42,777 nucleotides of DNA, taken from positions 1 to 42,777 of the forward strand of contig JAIOJA010000030.1 of assembly GCA_019912315.1 (NCBI GenBank), written 5' to 3'. The notes under the pieces are model-generated. The model had not been told where the DNA came from and did no database searches. It saw only the letters and a list, made by a program, of their open reading frames with translations. Shown piece by piece: positions 24,053 to 32,762 of this stretch. This DNA comes from Planctomycetota bacterium. Lineage in GTDB: Bacteria; Planctomycetota; UBA8742; UBA2392. How positions within the stretch are numbered: the first letter of the stretch is position 1; the number at the start of each line of letters is the position of its first letter. Made by a program: the position numbers and the translations under genes.

Positions 24053-24931
24053 GTGCACACCGTTACGAAAGTATTCGTCATCATCAACCTGGTGGTCTGC
24101 CTGATCCTCAGCCAGTACGTGTGGGTCAGCCTGGCCGGCAACGTCCAGTGGCGCGAAAAGTACGCTCTTGAGCGTGACCAGCGCCACCGCGACAAAAACG
24201 AGCTCGAGCGAGCGGTCAATGACCTGCTGGCTGCTCGTGCGCTGAATCAGGAACGCGCGAGCCAGGGCTCAACGGAAGTTGCCGCGCTCAACGCCACGAA
24301 GCAGGCCCTCGAGGCCTGGCTGGCAGAGGCCGAGCAGACACGCGATGAGGCCAAGCGCAATGCCGACAACCTGAAGGTTGCGGTATCGCCGTTCGAAAAG
24401 ATCTCGCGCGATTACGAGCAGCAGGTGGTTCGCAAACTCCAGGACACTGTTGGTGAGTTGACCCGTCGCAAGGAAGAAGTCTTCCGCGATCGCGGCGACC
24501 AGTTGCTCAGTGTCGCGCAACGGCATAACGACTACGCGCAACGCCATGAGGATTACCGCCGCGTCGAGGAATACCTGTTTCATGTAAACGTCGAACTGGA
24601 CGACCGTCTTGATCGTCTGGCGCGCTACCGCTGGCTGCGCCCTGATCTCCAGAGCGACCTTGGCGACAACGGCCCGGTGATCTTCGGGGAGGTTCAGTGG
24701 ATCACGGGCAACAGTCTTCAGATCAGCAAGGGCGCCCGCGACGGCGTTGAATTGCACCAGAAGTTCACGATTCAGCGCAATGGCACAACTATCGCCATTG
24801 TGGACGTGGTCGAAGTGCAGAATGAAACAGCGGAGTGCGTGATCATTGACTTGGTCAAGCCTGGTGTAAAGCCGGTGGCCGGCGACCAGTCGATCACGCG
24901 CCTGTTCATGTCGCGCACGACCCGCAGGTAG
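24053..24931 (+). CDS. MreC-like architecture protein 1 (TM, coiled coil, beta domain)
   Basis: A 292-residue protein: membrane helix at about 7-28, a long charged coiled coil at about 35-190 (ERDQRHRDKNELERAVNDLL and more), then a beta-rich C-terminal domain with IFGEVQWITGNSLQISKGAR and GVELHQKFTIQRNG. The pattern G-V-x(n)-I-S-x-G-x-x-x-G-V-x-x-x-Q-x-F-x-I returns in the next gene. The layout is that of MreC, the shape-determining scaffold, but I see no clear MreC sequence match. The GTG start has GGGAG upstream. First gene of a three-gene operon; likely envelope scaffold, function unknown. Confidence 0.7.
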   Translation: MHTVTKVFVIINLVVCLILSQYVWVSLAGNVQWREKYALERDQRHRDKNELERAVNDLLAARALNQERASQGSTEVAALNATKQALEAWLAEAEQTRDEAKRNADNLKVAVSPFEKISRDYEQQVVRKLQDTVGELTRRKEEVFRDRGDQLLSVAQRHNDYAQRHEDYRRVEEYLFHVNVELDDRLDRLARYRWLRPDLQSDLGDNGPVIFGEVQWITGNSLQISKGARDGVELHQKFTIQRNGTTIAIVDVVEVQNETAECVIIDLVKPGVKPVAGDQSITRLFMSRTTRR

Positions 24932-24984
24932 TCAGTTAACGTTAAGGAAGCGCGCAAGCCTTCGGGCTTCAGCGAGGAAAAGAC

Positions 24985-26043
24985 ATGGGTGTTTTCTCCA
25001 GAACAATGCTGATGCTGACCATGGCCTGGCTCGTGGGTCTGCTGGTCACGTTCCTGTACATGAGCAACGACACCGACGCGACCTGGCGCGAGAAATGGAT
25101 CGGCGAAGCCAACATTCGCCGGGCCATCGCCTATCGCTACGTCGATATTCGCGGCGGTATGGTTGCGGAGCGCGGTCACGACAAGGGTGTCAACTCGGAG
25201 GTGGTTGGTCTCACGCCGGAAAGCCTTGGCGCCGCGCCTTACGGGCTGCCGGACGAGGGCGCCAGCGCCCCCGGTGGCAGTGACCCCCTGCCTGGCGCGC
25301 AGATTCCCGTGGAAAAGAGCCTGATCGCCCTTGAGCGCGGCAAGGGCGACACGCAGAAACAGAACTTCGACGGCGCCAAGCGCACGGCGATCGCATCCAT
25401 CACCGACCTGCGCAGCAAGATCGCAACCGCCCAGCAGGAACGCCGCGCCCACGACCAGCGCCTTGCCGACGTGCGCGAAGCGGCCCGCATGTTCGCCGCC
25501 GAAATGCAGTCCTACCGCTACATCATTGCCAGCTTCCAGCAGAAGGTGTTCAACCTCGACTACGAAATCCAGCGCGCCATGATTGAACGGGACGCCCTGA
25601 AGGCCGAACTCGCCCAGGTTGAGAACGACATCCGCCGCATCGACAGCCAGCAGCTGACCATTGAGGACAGCTACTACAACACAAGCAAACGGTACGAGAG
25701 CGTCATCAAAGTTCTCGGGCTGTATGAAACCGGCGACCCGGGGCTGCGCGTCATGGCCGACGTGGTCGGGCGCGGATGGCTGCGCGGCAAGGTGGTAGGC
25801 ACCGGTGACGACCCCCGCACGGGTGTGGTCAGCATCAGCATCGGCAGCAATGAGGGCGTGTTCGAAGGACAGGCCTTCTCGATCTACCGTGACGAGAAGT
25901 TTGTGGGACGCCTCGTGATTGAAAACGTGCGCGCGAACATCGCGGTCGGTCGCCTCGCCGAAGAATTCCGCGGGCGCGCCGGCGTGCTCAATGGTGACAA
26001 CGTAAAAACCGCCGAGCCTTTCAGCCGTCGCATGCGGCGCTAG
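24985..26043 (+). CDS. MreC-like architecture protein 2
   Basis: A 352-residue protein related in design to the preceding one. It has a membrane helix at about 7-27, then RYVDIRGGMVAERGHDKGVN (a first beta unit), a coiled-coil section at about 130-230 (AQQERRAHDQRLADVREAAR), and a C-terminal beta domain with GVVSISIGSNEGVFEGQAFSIYRDEKFVG. That last motif matches the C-terminal motif of gene 1. AGCGAGGAAAAG upstream gives a fair ribosome site. The spacing of 53 bp before and 30 bp after points to one transcript for the three genes. Function unknown. Confidence 0.7.
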   Translation: MGVFSRTMLMLTMAWLVGLLVTFLYMSNDTDATWREKWIGEANIRRAIAYRYVDIRGGMVAERGHDKGVNSEVVGLTPESLGAAPYGLPDEGASAPGGSDPLPGAQIPVEKSLIALERGKGDTQKQNFDGAKRTAIASITDLRSKIATAQQERRAHDQRLADVREAARMFAAEMQSYRYIIASFQQKVFNLDYEIQRAMIERDALKAELAQVENDIRRIDSQQLTIEDSYYNTSKRYESVIKVLGLYETGDPGLRVMADVVGRGWLRGKVVGTGDDPRTGVVSISIGSNEGVFEGQAFSIYRDEKFVGRLVIENVRANIAVGRLAEEFRGRAGVLNGDNVKTAEPFSRRMRR

Positions 26044-26073
26044 GTTTCGGTCTATTAGCAAAGGGTTACACCG

Positions 26074-26718
26074 ATGGCCAAAAAGCCTCTACCCGCGAAG
26101 CGCCCGCCGGCAGCCGGCAGCCCGCCCCCGAAGAAGGGCAGCGCCCCGACGCCACAGCAGTCGGAAGCCGTAGGCAAGTTCGACAAGTTCTCGGCGTTCG
26201 CTCTGGCGATTCCGAGCGCACTACTGGCGATCATCACGATGGTGATCGCGATCGGCTATACGCACGACGTGCACGATGTCGGGCTGTTCGGGTTCCCCAA
26301 GAAGTCCATCAACGACTGGAACGCCGGCAGCAGCTCGATTCAGAAGCTGGGTGTTCCCATTCAGATTACCGGCTTCGAAAGCCACAATTACATCGGGCGC
26401 CTCAGTGAGGGCGAAGTGGACGTTGCGGTGCTGAATGTCGGCTACGAACACAACGTGAACCTCGGCGACGTGTTCACCCTCAGCTCCCCCGCCGACGCAA
26501 CCGTGCGCCTTGAGTTTGTGGTGTTTGACGTCGGCCCGAACATCAGCCGCGCATACATTCTGCTTGGGCAGGATGTGTCCGGCGGCGACCGCAAGTACAG
26601 CCTCACGGCCAGCAGCGTCGAAACCCTGTGCAAGGGCAAGAGCAACATTGACGTCAAGCGCGACTGGGGCGACCAGATCATTCGCCGCTACGCCGAGGCT
26701 CGCAGCAACGCGCAGTAA
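26074..26718 (+). CDS. Membrane-anchored beta-domain protein 3 of the operon
   Basis: A 214-residue protein: a Lys/Pro-rich cytoplasmic start ([15 protein letters not shown]), a membrane helix at about 45-66 ([20 protein letters not shown]), then a soluble beta-rich part with [20 protein letters not shown] and NLGDVFTL. The latter recalls the G-x-x-G-x-x-F-x-I motif of the two upstream proteins but without a coiled coil. Only in this gene does the cytoplasmic tail reach 40 residues. A strong terminator follows 24 bp after the stop, closing the operon. Not recognised as any named family. Confidence 0.7.
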   Translation: MAKKPLPAKRPPAAGSPPPKKGSAPTPQQSEAVGKFDKFSAFALAIPSALLAIITMVIAIGYTHDVHDVGLFGFPKKSINDWNAGSSSIQKLGVPIQITGFESHNYIGRLSEGEVDVAVLNVGYEHNVNLGDVFTLSSPADATVRLEFVVFDVGPNISRAYILLGQDVSGGDRKYSLTASSVETLCKGKSNIDVKRDWGDQIIRRYAEARSNAQ

Positions 26719-26741
26719 GGGCCATCGCAACAACACAAGAC

Positions 26742-26774
26742 AAGCCGCCGTGGACAACTCCACGGCGGCTTTCT
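26742..26774 (+). terminator. Strong Rho-independent-type terminator
   Basis: A perfect 13-bp stem, AAGCCGCCGTGGA (26742-26754) with TCCACGGCGGCTT (26759-26771), loop CAAC, running into TTTC. It sits just after the three-gene operon. Confidence 0.88.
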
Positions 26775-26890
26775 GCTGGACTGAAGGCCGCGCACAACCC
26801 CAAGGTACCGCCACGCGGGTCGGACAACGCAAATTGTCTGCATACGCCGGGCTTCACACGGTTACGAAGACCCGCGACAGGCTTCGGATA

Positions 26891-26978
26891 TGGTGGCCGA
26901 GGCGGGATTCGAACCCGCACGAGGGTATCCCCTCAAGGGATTTTAAGTCCCCTGCGTCTGCCATTCCGCCACTCGGCC
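26891..26978 (-). tRNA. tRNA-Leu (anticodon UAA)
   Basis: An 88-base tRNA with encoded CCA. The acceptor stem GGCCGAG pairs with CTCGGCC, followed by discriminator A and CCA. The D arm starts TGGCGGAATGG, the anticodon loop is CTTAAAA in a GGGGA/TCCCT stem, a long variable arm (class II, as expected for Leu) follows, and the T arm is GCGGGTTCGAATCCCGC. It lies alone between the operon terminator and the 27002 gene. No integrase or attachment repeat was seen beside it. Confidence 0.96.
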
Positions 26979-27001
26979 ACACCACGAAGACTACACGCAA
27001 C

Positions 27002-28111
27002 TTACCACGCTTCCCAGCCATTGACGCGGGGCCAACGCGCGGCTACCCGGCGCGAGCCGTCAACGACGTAGTAGCCAGGGTGCGCGCCCGCGGTCATACA
27101 AATGTGGTTCGGCACGATGCGCACCCGATCACCAACGTTCAGGCGGTTCCTGGCAACGCCATGCACGATACCGTGCTCCTGGTTCGCGATCGCCACCGTG
27201 GCCCCCGGCAACTCACAGCCGTCAATGTCCGTCACAACTCCGTACCCGTGCCGCCCGGCGCCCCGATCCTTCGACAGGGCCAACCCGCCCGCATCGACCA
27301 CCACGCGATTATCATAAGAGCCGATCACGGTCGCCAGCACCGTCACAGCGATCCGTTCCGGTGGCAGCGTGCTGAGTTCCGCCTGGTCGAGGTCCCCGAA
27401 TAGGTAAACACCCGGGCGCATTTCCGTCACCCCGTCGAGGTTTCGCGCGAATGTCGCGGTCGGCGTTGAACCTACACTCACGCGCGTGATTTCATGCCCC
27501 GCGTCGCGCAGCACCAGGGCCGACTCGACCGCAGCCAGGCGCTCCGCTTCCGCGATCTCGGCAATGTGATCCGGGCCCTTCCCGAAATAGGAATGCCCCG
27601 CGTGGGTCAGTACGCCGACCAGGCAGCCCGTACCCCCCAGGATGTCTGCCAGGGCGACAATCTCGGATGATCCCGGCGGCAGTCCGCCCCGACCGTCGCC
27701 GCAATCGATCTCGATCAGCACTTTGACCGGCCGTGTCACCGCACGCCTTGCGACCGCATCGCGAATTGCCGACGCGACTGCAAGGCTGTCGGTCAACAGT
27801 GTCAGGTCGGCGCCGCGATCGATCAGGGCGAAGGCCCGTTCCAGCTTTCGTGGCGCGATGCCCACGGCGTACGTGATGTCCCGGAATCCGTGCTCGAAAA
27901 AATACTCCCCTTCGCGCAGGGTCGAAACGGTGATGCCGCCTGAGTGCCCCTCGGTCGCGATACGGGCAACTTCGGCGCACTTGGCCGTCTTCACGTGGGG
28001 ACGCAAGTCCACACCGAGTGCGCGCGCGCGCGCGGCCATGAAATTCGCGTTCGCCTGAAGCCTTGACAAGTCAAGAACAAGCGCCGGTGTCGGAATGGTT
28101 GTCAGGTCCAT
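27002..28111 (-). CDS. Fold-type III PLP enzyme (D-Ser dehydratase/D-Thr aldolase-like)
   Basis: A 369-residue cytoplasmic enzyme with an alanine-racemase-like barrel. K41 in RPHVKTAK is the PLP lysine of this family. GDGRGG and SVGSTPT are cofactor-side loops, and [11 protein letters not shown] near the end has His336 and Cys338, the metal ligands of D-serine dehydratase and D-threonine aldolase types. Either reaction (dehydration of D-Ser or cleavage of D-beta-hydroxy amino acids) is possible. ATG 28111 gives a full-length start, [15 protein letters not shown]. Single gene, no operon partner. Confidence 0.85.
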   Translation of the reverse strand: MDLTTIPTPALVLDLSRLQANANFMAARARALGVDLRPHVKTAKCAEVARIATEGHSGGITVSTLREGEYFFEHGFRDITYAVGIAPRKLERAFALIDRGADLTLLTDSLAVASAIRDAVARRAVTRPVKVLIEIDCGDGRGGLPPGSSEIVALADILGGTGCLVGVLTHAGHSYFGKGPDHIAEIAEAERLAAVESALVLRDAGHEITRVSVGSTPTATFARNLDGVTEMRPGVYLFGDLDQAELSTLPPERIAVTVLATVIGSYDNRVVVDAGGLALSKDRGAGRHGYGVVTDIDGCELPGATVAIANQEHGIVHGVARNRLNVGDRVRIVPNHICMTAGAHPGYYVVDGSRRVAARWPRVNGWEAW

Positions 28112-28122
28112 CGTTGTTCTTC

Positions 28123-28339
28123 ATGCACTGGGTCGGCAAACAGTAAATTCCTACCTGGAACAATACGGCTATCCGGGCGTTGTCATAGGCACTATGCCCG
28201 ATCAGATGTTCGTGGCCGGGATGGGGCGCTGAGCTGGTAGCTGCTGCGTCGCCTAAACAAGGTCGGAAAGCGGGAACTGGCCGATAACGAAGCCGCCAGG
28301 CAGCAAACAATTCGTGAACGTCGCGAAACAGGGCGCTGA
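28123..28339 (+). pseudogene. Remnant of a DedA-family gene (N- and C-ends only)
   Basis: Reading past a frameshift near the start, this stretch encodes TVNSYLEQYGYPGVVIGTM, then a stop, and after it LLRRLNKVGKRELADNEAAR up to a stop at 28337-28339. The first part resembles the start of the intact DedA protein just downstream (TVKQYVVEYGYLAVGVGTF) and the second its end (LLLRRFDRIVKRRLDDEAK). About 130 codons of the middle are missing. It is best read as a tandem paralogue that lost its centre and reading frame. It fills the 260-bp space before the intact copy. Confidence 0.65.
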
Positions 28340-28371
28340 CTAGCACGCGATCCAAACTAACCTGCCGCGCG

Positions 28372-28989
28372 ATGGATTGGGAAACGGTCAAACAGTACGT
28401 GGTCGAATACGGCTACCTCGCCGTGGGCGTCGGCACATTCGTTGATCAATCCGGGTTGCAGGCATTCGTGGTGGCCGGGGCCGTGCTGTCACAACTCGAG
28501 CCGGATTTCAGCATCTACGGTGTGATCCTCGCCGGCGCCGGTGGCAGTCTGGCCTCCGATCTGTTGCTGTGGGGAATCGGCAGGTGGCGCGCCGGCTGGC
28601 TCGAGCGCATCGTCCGCAGCGACAAGGGGCGCATGCGCCTCAAAGTTCTTGAGGACGGAATGCACCGTTTCGCGTTTCCGCTACTCGCGTTCGGACGCCT
28701 GCTTCCGTGGATCGGACGGTTTGTGCCAGCGGCCGCGGGGTTGCGGCGCGTGCCCTTCTTGCGGGTGCTGCTGTTTTCGGCGTTGGGCGCGCTGGTGTCG
28801 TCCGCCGGCTACGCGATGCTGGGCTACTTCGCGGCGGAGTCCGTGCGGATCCTTGAAGAGTACGCGGGGTTCATCTGGGTGGGTGCGCTGCTTGTCAGTG
28901 TGCCGATCACGTCGCTGCTGCTGCGTCGCTTCGACCGCATCGTAAAACGCCGCCTCGATGACGAGGCGAAGTCACAAAACGACGACTAG
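28372..28989 (+). CDS. DedA-family membrane protein
   Basis: A 205-residue polytopic protein of the DedA/VTT type, probably a lipid-carrier (undecaprenyl-phosphate or phospholipid) transporter or scramblase. Seen motifs: an acidic residue early in the first hydrophobic segment (TFVDQSG), GAGGSLASDLLLWGIGR, and the re-entrant loop FGRLLPWIGRFVPAAAG with its conserved Arg and Pro residues. The C-terminus is basic and cytoplasmic. A decayed paralogue lies directly upstream in the same direction. Its stop overlaps that of the convergent TolC gene (CTAG). Confidence 0.85.
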   Translation: MDWETVKQYVVEYGYLAVGVGTFVDQSGLQAFVVAGAVLSQLEPDFSIYGVILAGAGGSLASDLLLWGIGRWRAGWLERIVRSDKGRMRLKVLEDGMHRFAFPLLAFGRLLPWIGRFVPAAAGLRRVPFLRVLLFSALGALVSSAGYAMLGYFAAESVRILEEYAGFIWVGALLVSVPITSLLLRRFDRIVKRRLDDEAKSQNDD

Positions 28990-30572
28990 CGCCCCAACTC
29001 GCCGGTTGACTTCTGCAGTTGCAGACGAGCGCGCTCAAGCACAATGCGCGCATTCACCAGGTCAAGCTCGGCCTGCGTAAGGTCATTCAGAGCCTGCTTG
29101 ACTTCATAGGCGGTGGCAAGACCCGCGCGCTGGCGCTCCTGCTCCGCTTCGTATGTTTCCGCCTGAAGGCGCCGTGCTTCTTCCGCCGCGTCCACGGAAC
29201 GCCGCGAGGACTTGATCTCCCGCACCGCCTGGGCGACTTCCAGTATTACGCCGGTCTCGACGTCACGGGCTGTCAGAATCGCGTTACGTTTTGCGATCTC
29301 GGAACGCGCCAGTTGCGCCCGCGCAGCGCTGTTCTGAATGGGCACCCCAAAACGCAGCTCAAACCCGTAATTCAGGTTTTCAAACTTGTTGAAGCTGGTG
29401 AGGGAGTCATCGAACTCCTGGCCGAAACCATCCACGCCAAAGTTTCCGGACAGATCAAGCGACGGCAGCAACCCGTACTCCGCCATGTCGATCGAGATGC
29501 CCGAGTTTTTGATACGCATGGCGGCCTGGCGGATTTCCGGACGACGGCGCAAGGCCGCCTTGACTTCCTCGATCAGCACCGGGTCGTCGCTGCTCGTACG
29601 GGCCGTATCCGCTCGTGTCGTGGGTTCAATCACGATGCTGTAGTTTTCAAACAGCGCGTAGCCGTGAATCAGATCAGGGTGAATCGCGTAGAGCAACTCA
29701 TCGACGCGAGTTTCAACCAGCGCCTCGGCGCGAATGATTTGAACCTGCTGGGCGGCCAGGTTCGCTTCCTGTGCCAGAACGTCCAGGCGCGTTCCGATTT
29801 CGGCCTCGAGGCGCGAGCGCGCGAGCTCAAGGGCGTCTTCGGCAAGATCCTCTGACCGGTAACGCACGTCAAGTTCACCTTCCGCTTCGACCAGGTTCCA
29901 GTATGCCATCGCGACGGCCAGGGCTTGCTCGTTGCGTGCTACTTCGACTTGCCAGTCGGCGATGGTCAGGTTGTTTTCAGCGATCCACGAGTTGCCAAGG
30001 TTCGGAACAAACCCGAACCCGTTAAGCAGGCGCTGGGTAACCGTCAGTGTGGCCGTCGGAAAGAACTCGAACGCCTGGAAGGGGTTGTTCGAATCACTGC
30101 GCCGGAACCCGCCGGAGATATCAACAGTAGTGCCGGTCGCGAAGGGCAGACTCGCATTGATGCCGTAGTTCGTGACCGCCGTGATTTCCTTGTCGCGGGA
30201 GTCGCCGAAGAACCGCGACTGAATGTCCTGCTCTTCGCGTGTGTAGCCGATGTTGGCACCGACGGTGAAGTCAAGGTTGGACTTCGCGCCGATGACGTCG
30301 GCCGCCGCAACTTCACGGTTCAGTTGCTCGAACAGAACCGTGCGGTTGTGGGCCATCGACAGCTCAATGCAGTCATCGAACGAAAGCCTCAGGATGACCG
30401 GCTCTGTACGGCGCCCCAGGTCGTCCGGCTTAACCTTGTTCGCGTTCGGCTGGCGCAGCATCACCTCGTCGAGCGCGCCGCGGAAAGCCTCTGAAGGCTC
30501 GACCTGCCTGATGCTTGAATGGCAACTCGCGAGAACCAGCCCCGCAACACCCAATGCCCATAGCTTCTTCAT
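28986..30572 (-). CDS. TolC-family outer-membrane efflux lipoprotein
   Basis: A 528-residue outer-membrane channel protein. The signal ends in the lipobox LASC with Cys at 17, so it is lipid-anchored like OprM/NodT types. Two OEP repeats are visible: long coiled helices with ALAVAMAYWNLVEAEGELDV and EEARRLQAETYEAEQERQRA, and the closing motif AYEVKQALNDLTQAELDLVNA. The channel should pair with an inner-membrane pump and adaptor, neither of which is in the window. ATG 30572 is well placed for the signal peptide. Confidence 0.9.
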   Translation of the reverse strand: MKKLWALGVAGLVLASCHSSIRQVEPSEAFRGALDEVMLRQPNANKVKPDDLGRRTEPVILRLSFDDCIELSMAHNRTVLFEQLNREVAAADVIGAKSNLDFTVGANIGYTREEQDIQSRFFGDSRDKEITAVTNYGINASLPFATGTTVDISGGFRRSDSNNPFQAFEFFPTATLTVTQRLLNGFGFVPNLGNSWIAENNLTIADWQVEVARNEQALAVAMAYWNLVEAEGELDVRYRSEDLAEDALELARSRLEAEIGTRLDVLAQEANLAAQQVQIIRAEALVETRVDELLYAIHPDLIHGYALFENYSIVIEPTTRADTARTSSDDPVLIEEVKAALRRRPEIRQAAMRIKNSGISIDMAEYGLLPSLDLSGNFGVDGFGQEFDDSLTSFNKFENLNYGFELRFGVPIQNSAARAQLARSEIAKRNAILTARDVETGVILEVAQAVREIKSSRRSVDAAEEARRLQAETYEAEQERQRAGLATAYEVKQALNDLTQAELDLVNARIVLERARLQLQKSTGELGR

Positions 30573-30649
30573 CTGCTTCCTCGAACCTCAAGCGGCGAGT
30601 ATGGCCGTACCGCCTGGGGGTTTCAATGGCTGATCGCCGCCTTACTTTA

Positions 30650-30679
30650 TTGCCCAATGCGCGCGCGCAGCCCTATACT
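30650..30679 (+). promoter_or_regulatory. Sigma70-like promoter of the LeuA-family gene
   Basis: TTGCCC at 30650-30655, an 18-bp GC-rich spacer and TATACT at 30674-30679, about 50 bp before the ATG at 30729. The -10 box is close to consensus; the -35 matches at four of six bases. Confidence 0.5.
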
Positions 30680-30728
30680 TGCGGAAGAGAGCGCGCACGC
30701 ACGACGTTAAGAGACACGGAGCTTCAAG

Positions 30729-31961
30729 ATGACCAAGCCGGCCGAGCACGAACTGATCTACGACTGGAACCGCGTCGGACACGACGTGATTCTGGACCGC
30801 AAAAAGCCGATCGCCTTCGACGACGAAACCCTGCGTGATGGTCTGCAAAGCCCCTCTGCGATCAACCCAACGATTGAGCAGAAGATTGAAATCCTGCGTT
30901 TAATGGAAAAATTGGGCATCAACCGCGTTGACCTGGGTCTGCCCGGCGCCGGCCCGCAACATCAGGAACACATCGAAGCGCTGCTGCAGACCATCATCGA
31001 CGAAAAAATGAAAATCAGGCCGGGCGCCGCAGTGCGCACGGTCATCAGTGACATCGAGCCCCTCGACAAATTGCAGCAAAAGTTCGGTCTGCCGATCCAG
31101 GCCAGCGCGTTTCTGGGCACAAGCCCGATCCGCCAGTACGCGGAGGGCTGGACGCTTGAGAAGCTCATGAGCACGATGGAAGTGGCCGTGAAGTGGGCCG
31201 TCGAGCATGACATCCCGGTCATGTTCGTCACGGAAGACACGACGCGCAGCAAGCCGGATGACATCAAGGCGCTGTATTCGCGCGCCATTGAAATCGGGGC
31301 TTACAGCATCTGCGTCTGCGACACCTGCGGCCACGTCACGCCCAACGGCGTGCGCGAGTTGCTGAAATTTGTGATCAACGAAATCGTGGAGCCCGCCGGC
31401 AAGGGAACCCTCGTCAACTGGCACGGTCACAGCGACCGTGGGCTCGGATTAATGAACGCGCTGGCAGCCGTCGAGGCCGGCGCCGACATCATTCACGGCA
31501 CGGCGCTCGGCTTAGGCGAGCGCGTCGGCAACACCCAGATGGACCAGTTGCTGGTGAATTTAAAACTCATGGGTTTGATCGACAACGACCTCACCCACCT
31601 GGCCGAGTACGTAAAGAAGGCCCACCAGTACACCGGCGTACCGCTGCCGGAGAATTATCCGGTCTTCGGCGAAGACGCCTTTGACACGGGAACAGGCGTC
31701 CACGCGGCAGCAGTCATCAAGGCCAAAAAGAAGGGCGAAGACTGGCTGGCGGACCGGGTCTACTCAGGAGTCCCCGCCGGAGAGTTCGGCCTGACCCAAA
31801 GGATTCGCGTAGGGCACATGAGCGGCAAAAGCAACGTAATCTTCTGGCTAGAAAGCCAGGGCATAGAGGCCACCGACGACCGAGTAGGCAAAATTCTAGA
31901 GGCCGCTAAAGCCAGCAAGAAGCTGCTATCGGACGAGCAGTTGAAAACGCTGGCGGTCTAG
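30729..31961 (+). CDS. LeuA-family (DRE-TIM) acyl-CoA condensing enzyme
   Basis: A 410-residue TIM-barrel enzyme of the 2-isopropylmalate/homocitrate synthase superfamily. The signature DDETLRDGLQSP opens the barrel, and the metal-binding HxH is in NWHGHSDRGLGLMNALAA, followed by GTALGLGERVGNT. The family joins acetyl-CoA to a 2-oxo acid. The C-terminal allosteric domain of standard LeuA (about 130 residues) is absent: the protein ends soon after the lid region. It could act in leucine synthesis without feedback control, or on another 2-oxo acid. GGAG nine bases upstream of ATG supports the start. Confidence 0.82.
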   Translation: MTKPAEHELIYDWNRVGHDVILDRKKPIAFDDETLRDGLQSPSAINPTIEQKIEILRLMEKLGINRVDLGLPGAGPQHQEHIEALLQTIIDEKMKIRPGAAVRTVISDIEPLDKLQQKFGLPIQASAFLGTSPIRQYAEGWTLEKLMSTMEVAVKWAVEHDIPVMFVTEDTTRSKPDDIKALYSRAIEIGAYSICVCDTCGHVTPNGVRELLKFVINEIVEPAGKGTLVNWHGHSDRGLGLMNALAAVEAGADIIHGTALGLGERVGNTQMDQLLVNLKLMGLIDNDLTHLAEYVKKAHQYTGVPLPENYPVFGEDAFDTGTGVHAAAVIKAKKKGEDWLADRVYSGVPAGEFGLTQRIRVGHMSGKSNVIFWLESQGIEATDDRVGKILEAAKASKKLLSDEQLKTLAV

Positions 31962-32037
31962 GAAACAGGAGCCCGGAGCGCAAGCGACGGGTAGATCTGC
32001 ACCAGCAGACTAGCCGCGCAACTACAATCCCTCGCGT

Positions 32038-32093
32038 CAAGTTCGCAAAGTGCGCCATAAGGACAAAACCAAATGGCGTACTTTGCGAACTTG
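32038..32093 (+). repeat. Leader repeat copy 1 with 20-bp inverted arms
   Basis: CAAGTTCGCAAAGTGCGCCA (32038-32057) pairs with 32074-32093 with one mismatch around a 16-base loop that contains AAGGAC. The first 42 bases are repeated, with two differences, on the minus strand at 33446-33487 ahead of the convergent RDD gene. In this copy the ATG after the AAGGAC ribosome site opens a 20-codon frame (32073-32135) that ends nine bases before the 32145 gene. It may be a leader peptide or a relic of a duplicated gene start. Confidence 0.6.
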
Positions 32094-32144
32094 GCGAGAG
32101 GCTTGAAGTTTGTCGGTGCCATTCGCCCCAGCTAGAATCAGTCC

Positions 32145-32762
32145 ATGATTCTCAAAGTCCTTGGTATCACTGTTACCCGCCGAGACTGGAAGCGCACGTA
32201 CTGCTCCCACTGCGACGAGGAGTACTACTACCTCAATGAGCAGAAGGGTTACGGCGAGCAACTGGGCGTCCCGCTTGTCGGCGCGGACCAGATGGAAGCC
32301 AGCGCCACCTATGGCGCGGACGAGGCGGTCAACTACGCGCTCTGGAGGCGTGACTCCCTTGCCCGCTGTCCTCGATGCAGCAAGTTCCAGCGCAAGATGA
32401 TTGAGGACGCTGCACAGGATCGCCAGGCCAGAGCGCGCCGCATCGGGATCACGCTGTCCGTACTTGCAATGTTCGGCTTTGCGTTGGCCGCAGCGATCTT
32501 TCCGAAGGACAACAACTGGCTGCTCTTGTCGATCTTCGTGTCATTCGGAGTCGGCATCCTGCTCACGTTCCTCTGGATGCAGGGCATCCGCCGCTATTTC
32601 GACCCGAACAAAGGCACGCACCTGCTGATGCCTCCTGACAAAGAAATCGCTTCAAGCGGCATCACCGTCGAAGACTTCGAGCGGCTGGTTGAGTCAGAGC
32701 GGACTCAGATACAGAACAGCAGTAGTTTACCGCGCCCGACGGCGGGCGAATCGCAAGAGTAG
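32145..32762 (+). CDS. Zinc-ribbon membrane protein, unknown function
   Basis: A 205-residue protein with two CxxC knuckles, CSHC near residue 20 and CPRC near residue 76, which could form one zinc ribbon, and two membrane helices at about 100-120 and 126-146. The C-terminal part is polar. No family was recognised. It follows the hairpin leader at 32038-32093. Its last 36 bases overlap the end of the convergent RDD gene. Start ATG 32145 is nine bases after the stop of the small leader frame, so reinitiation is possible. Confidence 0.7.
   Translation: MILKVLGITVTRRDWKRTYCSHCDEEYYYLNEQKGYGEQLGVPLVGADQMEASATYGADEAVNYALWRRDSLARCPRCSKFQRKMIEDAAQDRQARARRIGITLSVLAMFGFALAAAIFPKDNNWLLLSIFVSFGVGILLTFLWMQGIRRYFDPNKGTHLLMPPDKEIASSGITVEDFERLVESERTQIQNSSSLPRPTAGESQE

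Noticed and set aside
24772..26061. 429-codon minus-strand frame
   Set aside because: Antisense to the second and first proteins of the three-gene operon; no family sequence and a composition typical of a shadow frame.
26891..28111. tRNA-Leu as an integration site
   Set aside because: No repeat of the tRNA end, no integrase, and ordinary genes on both sides.
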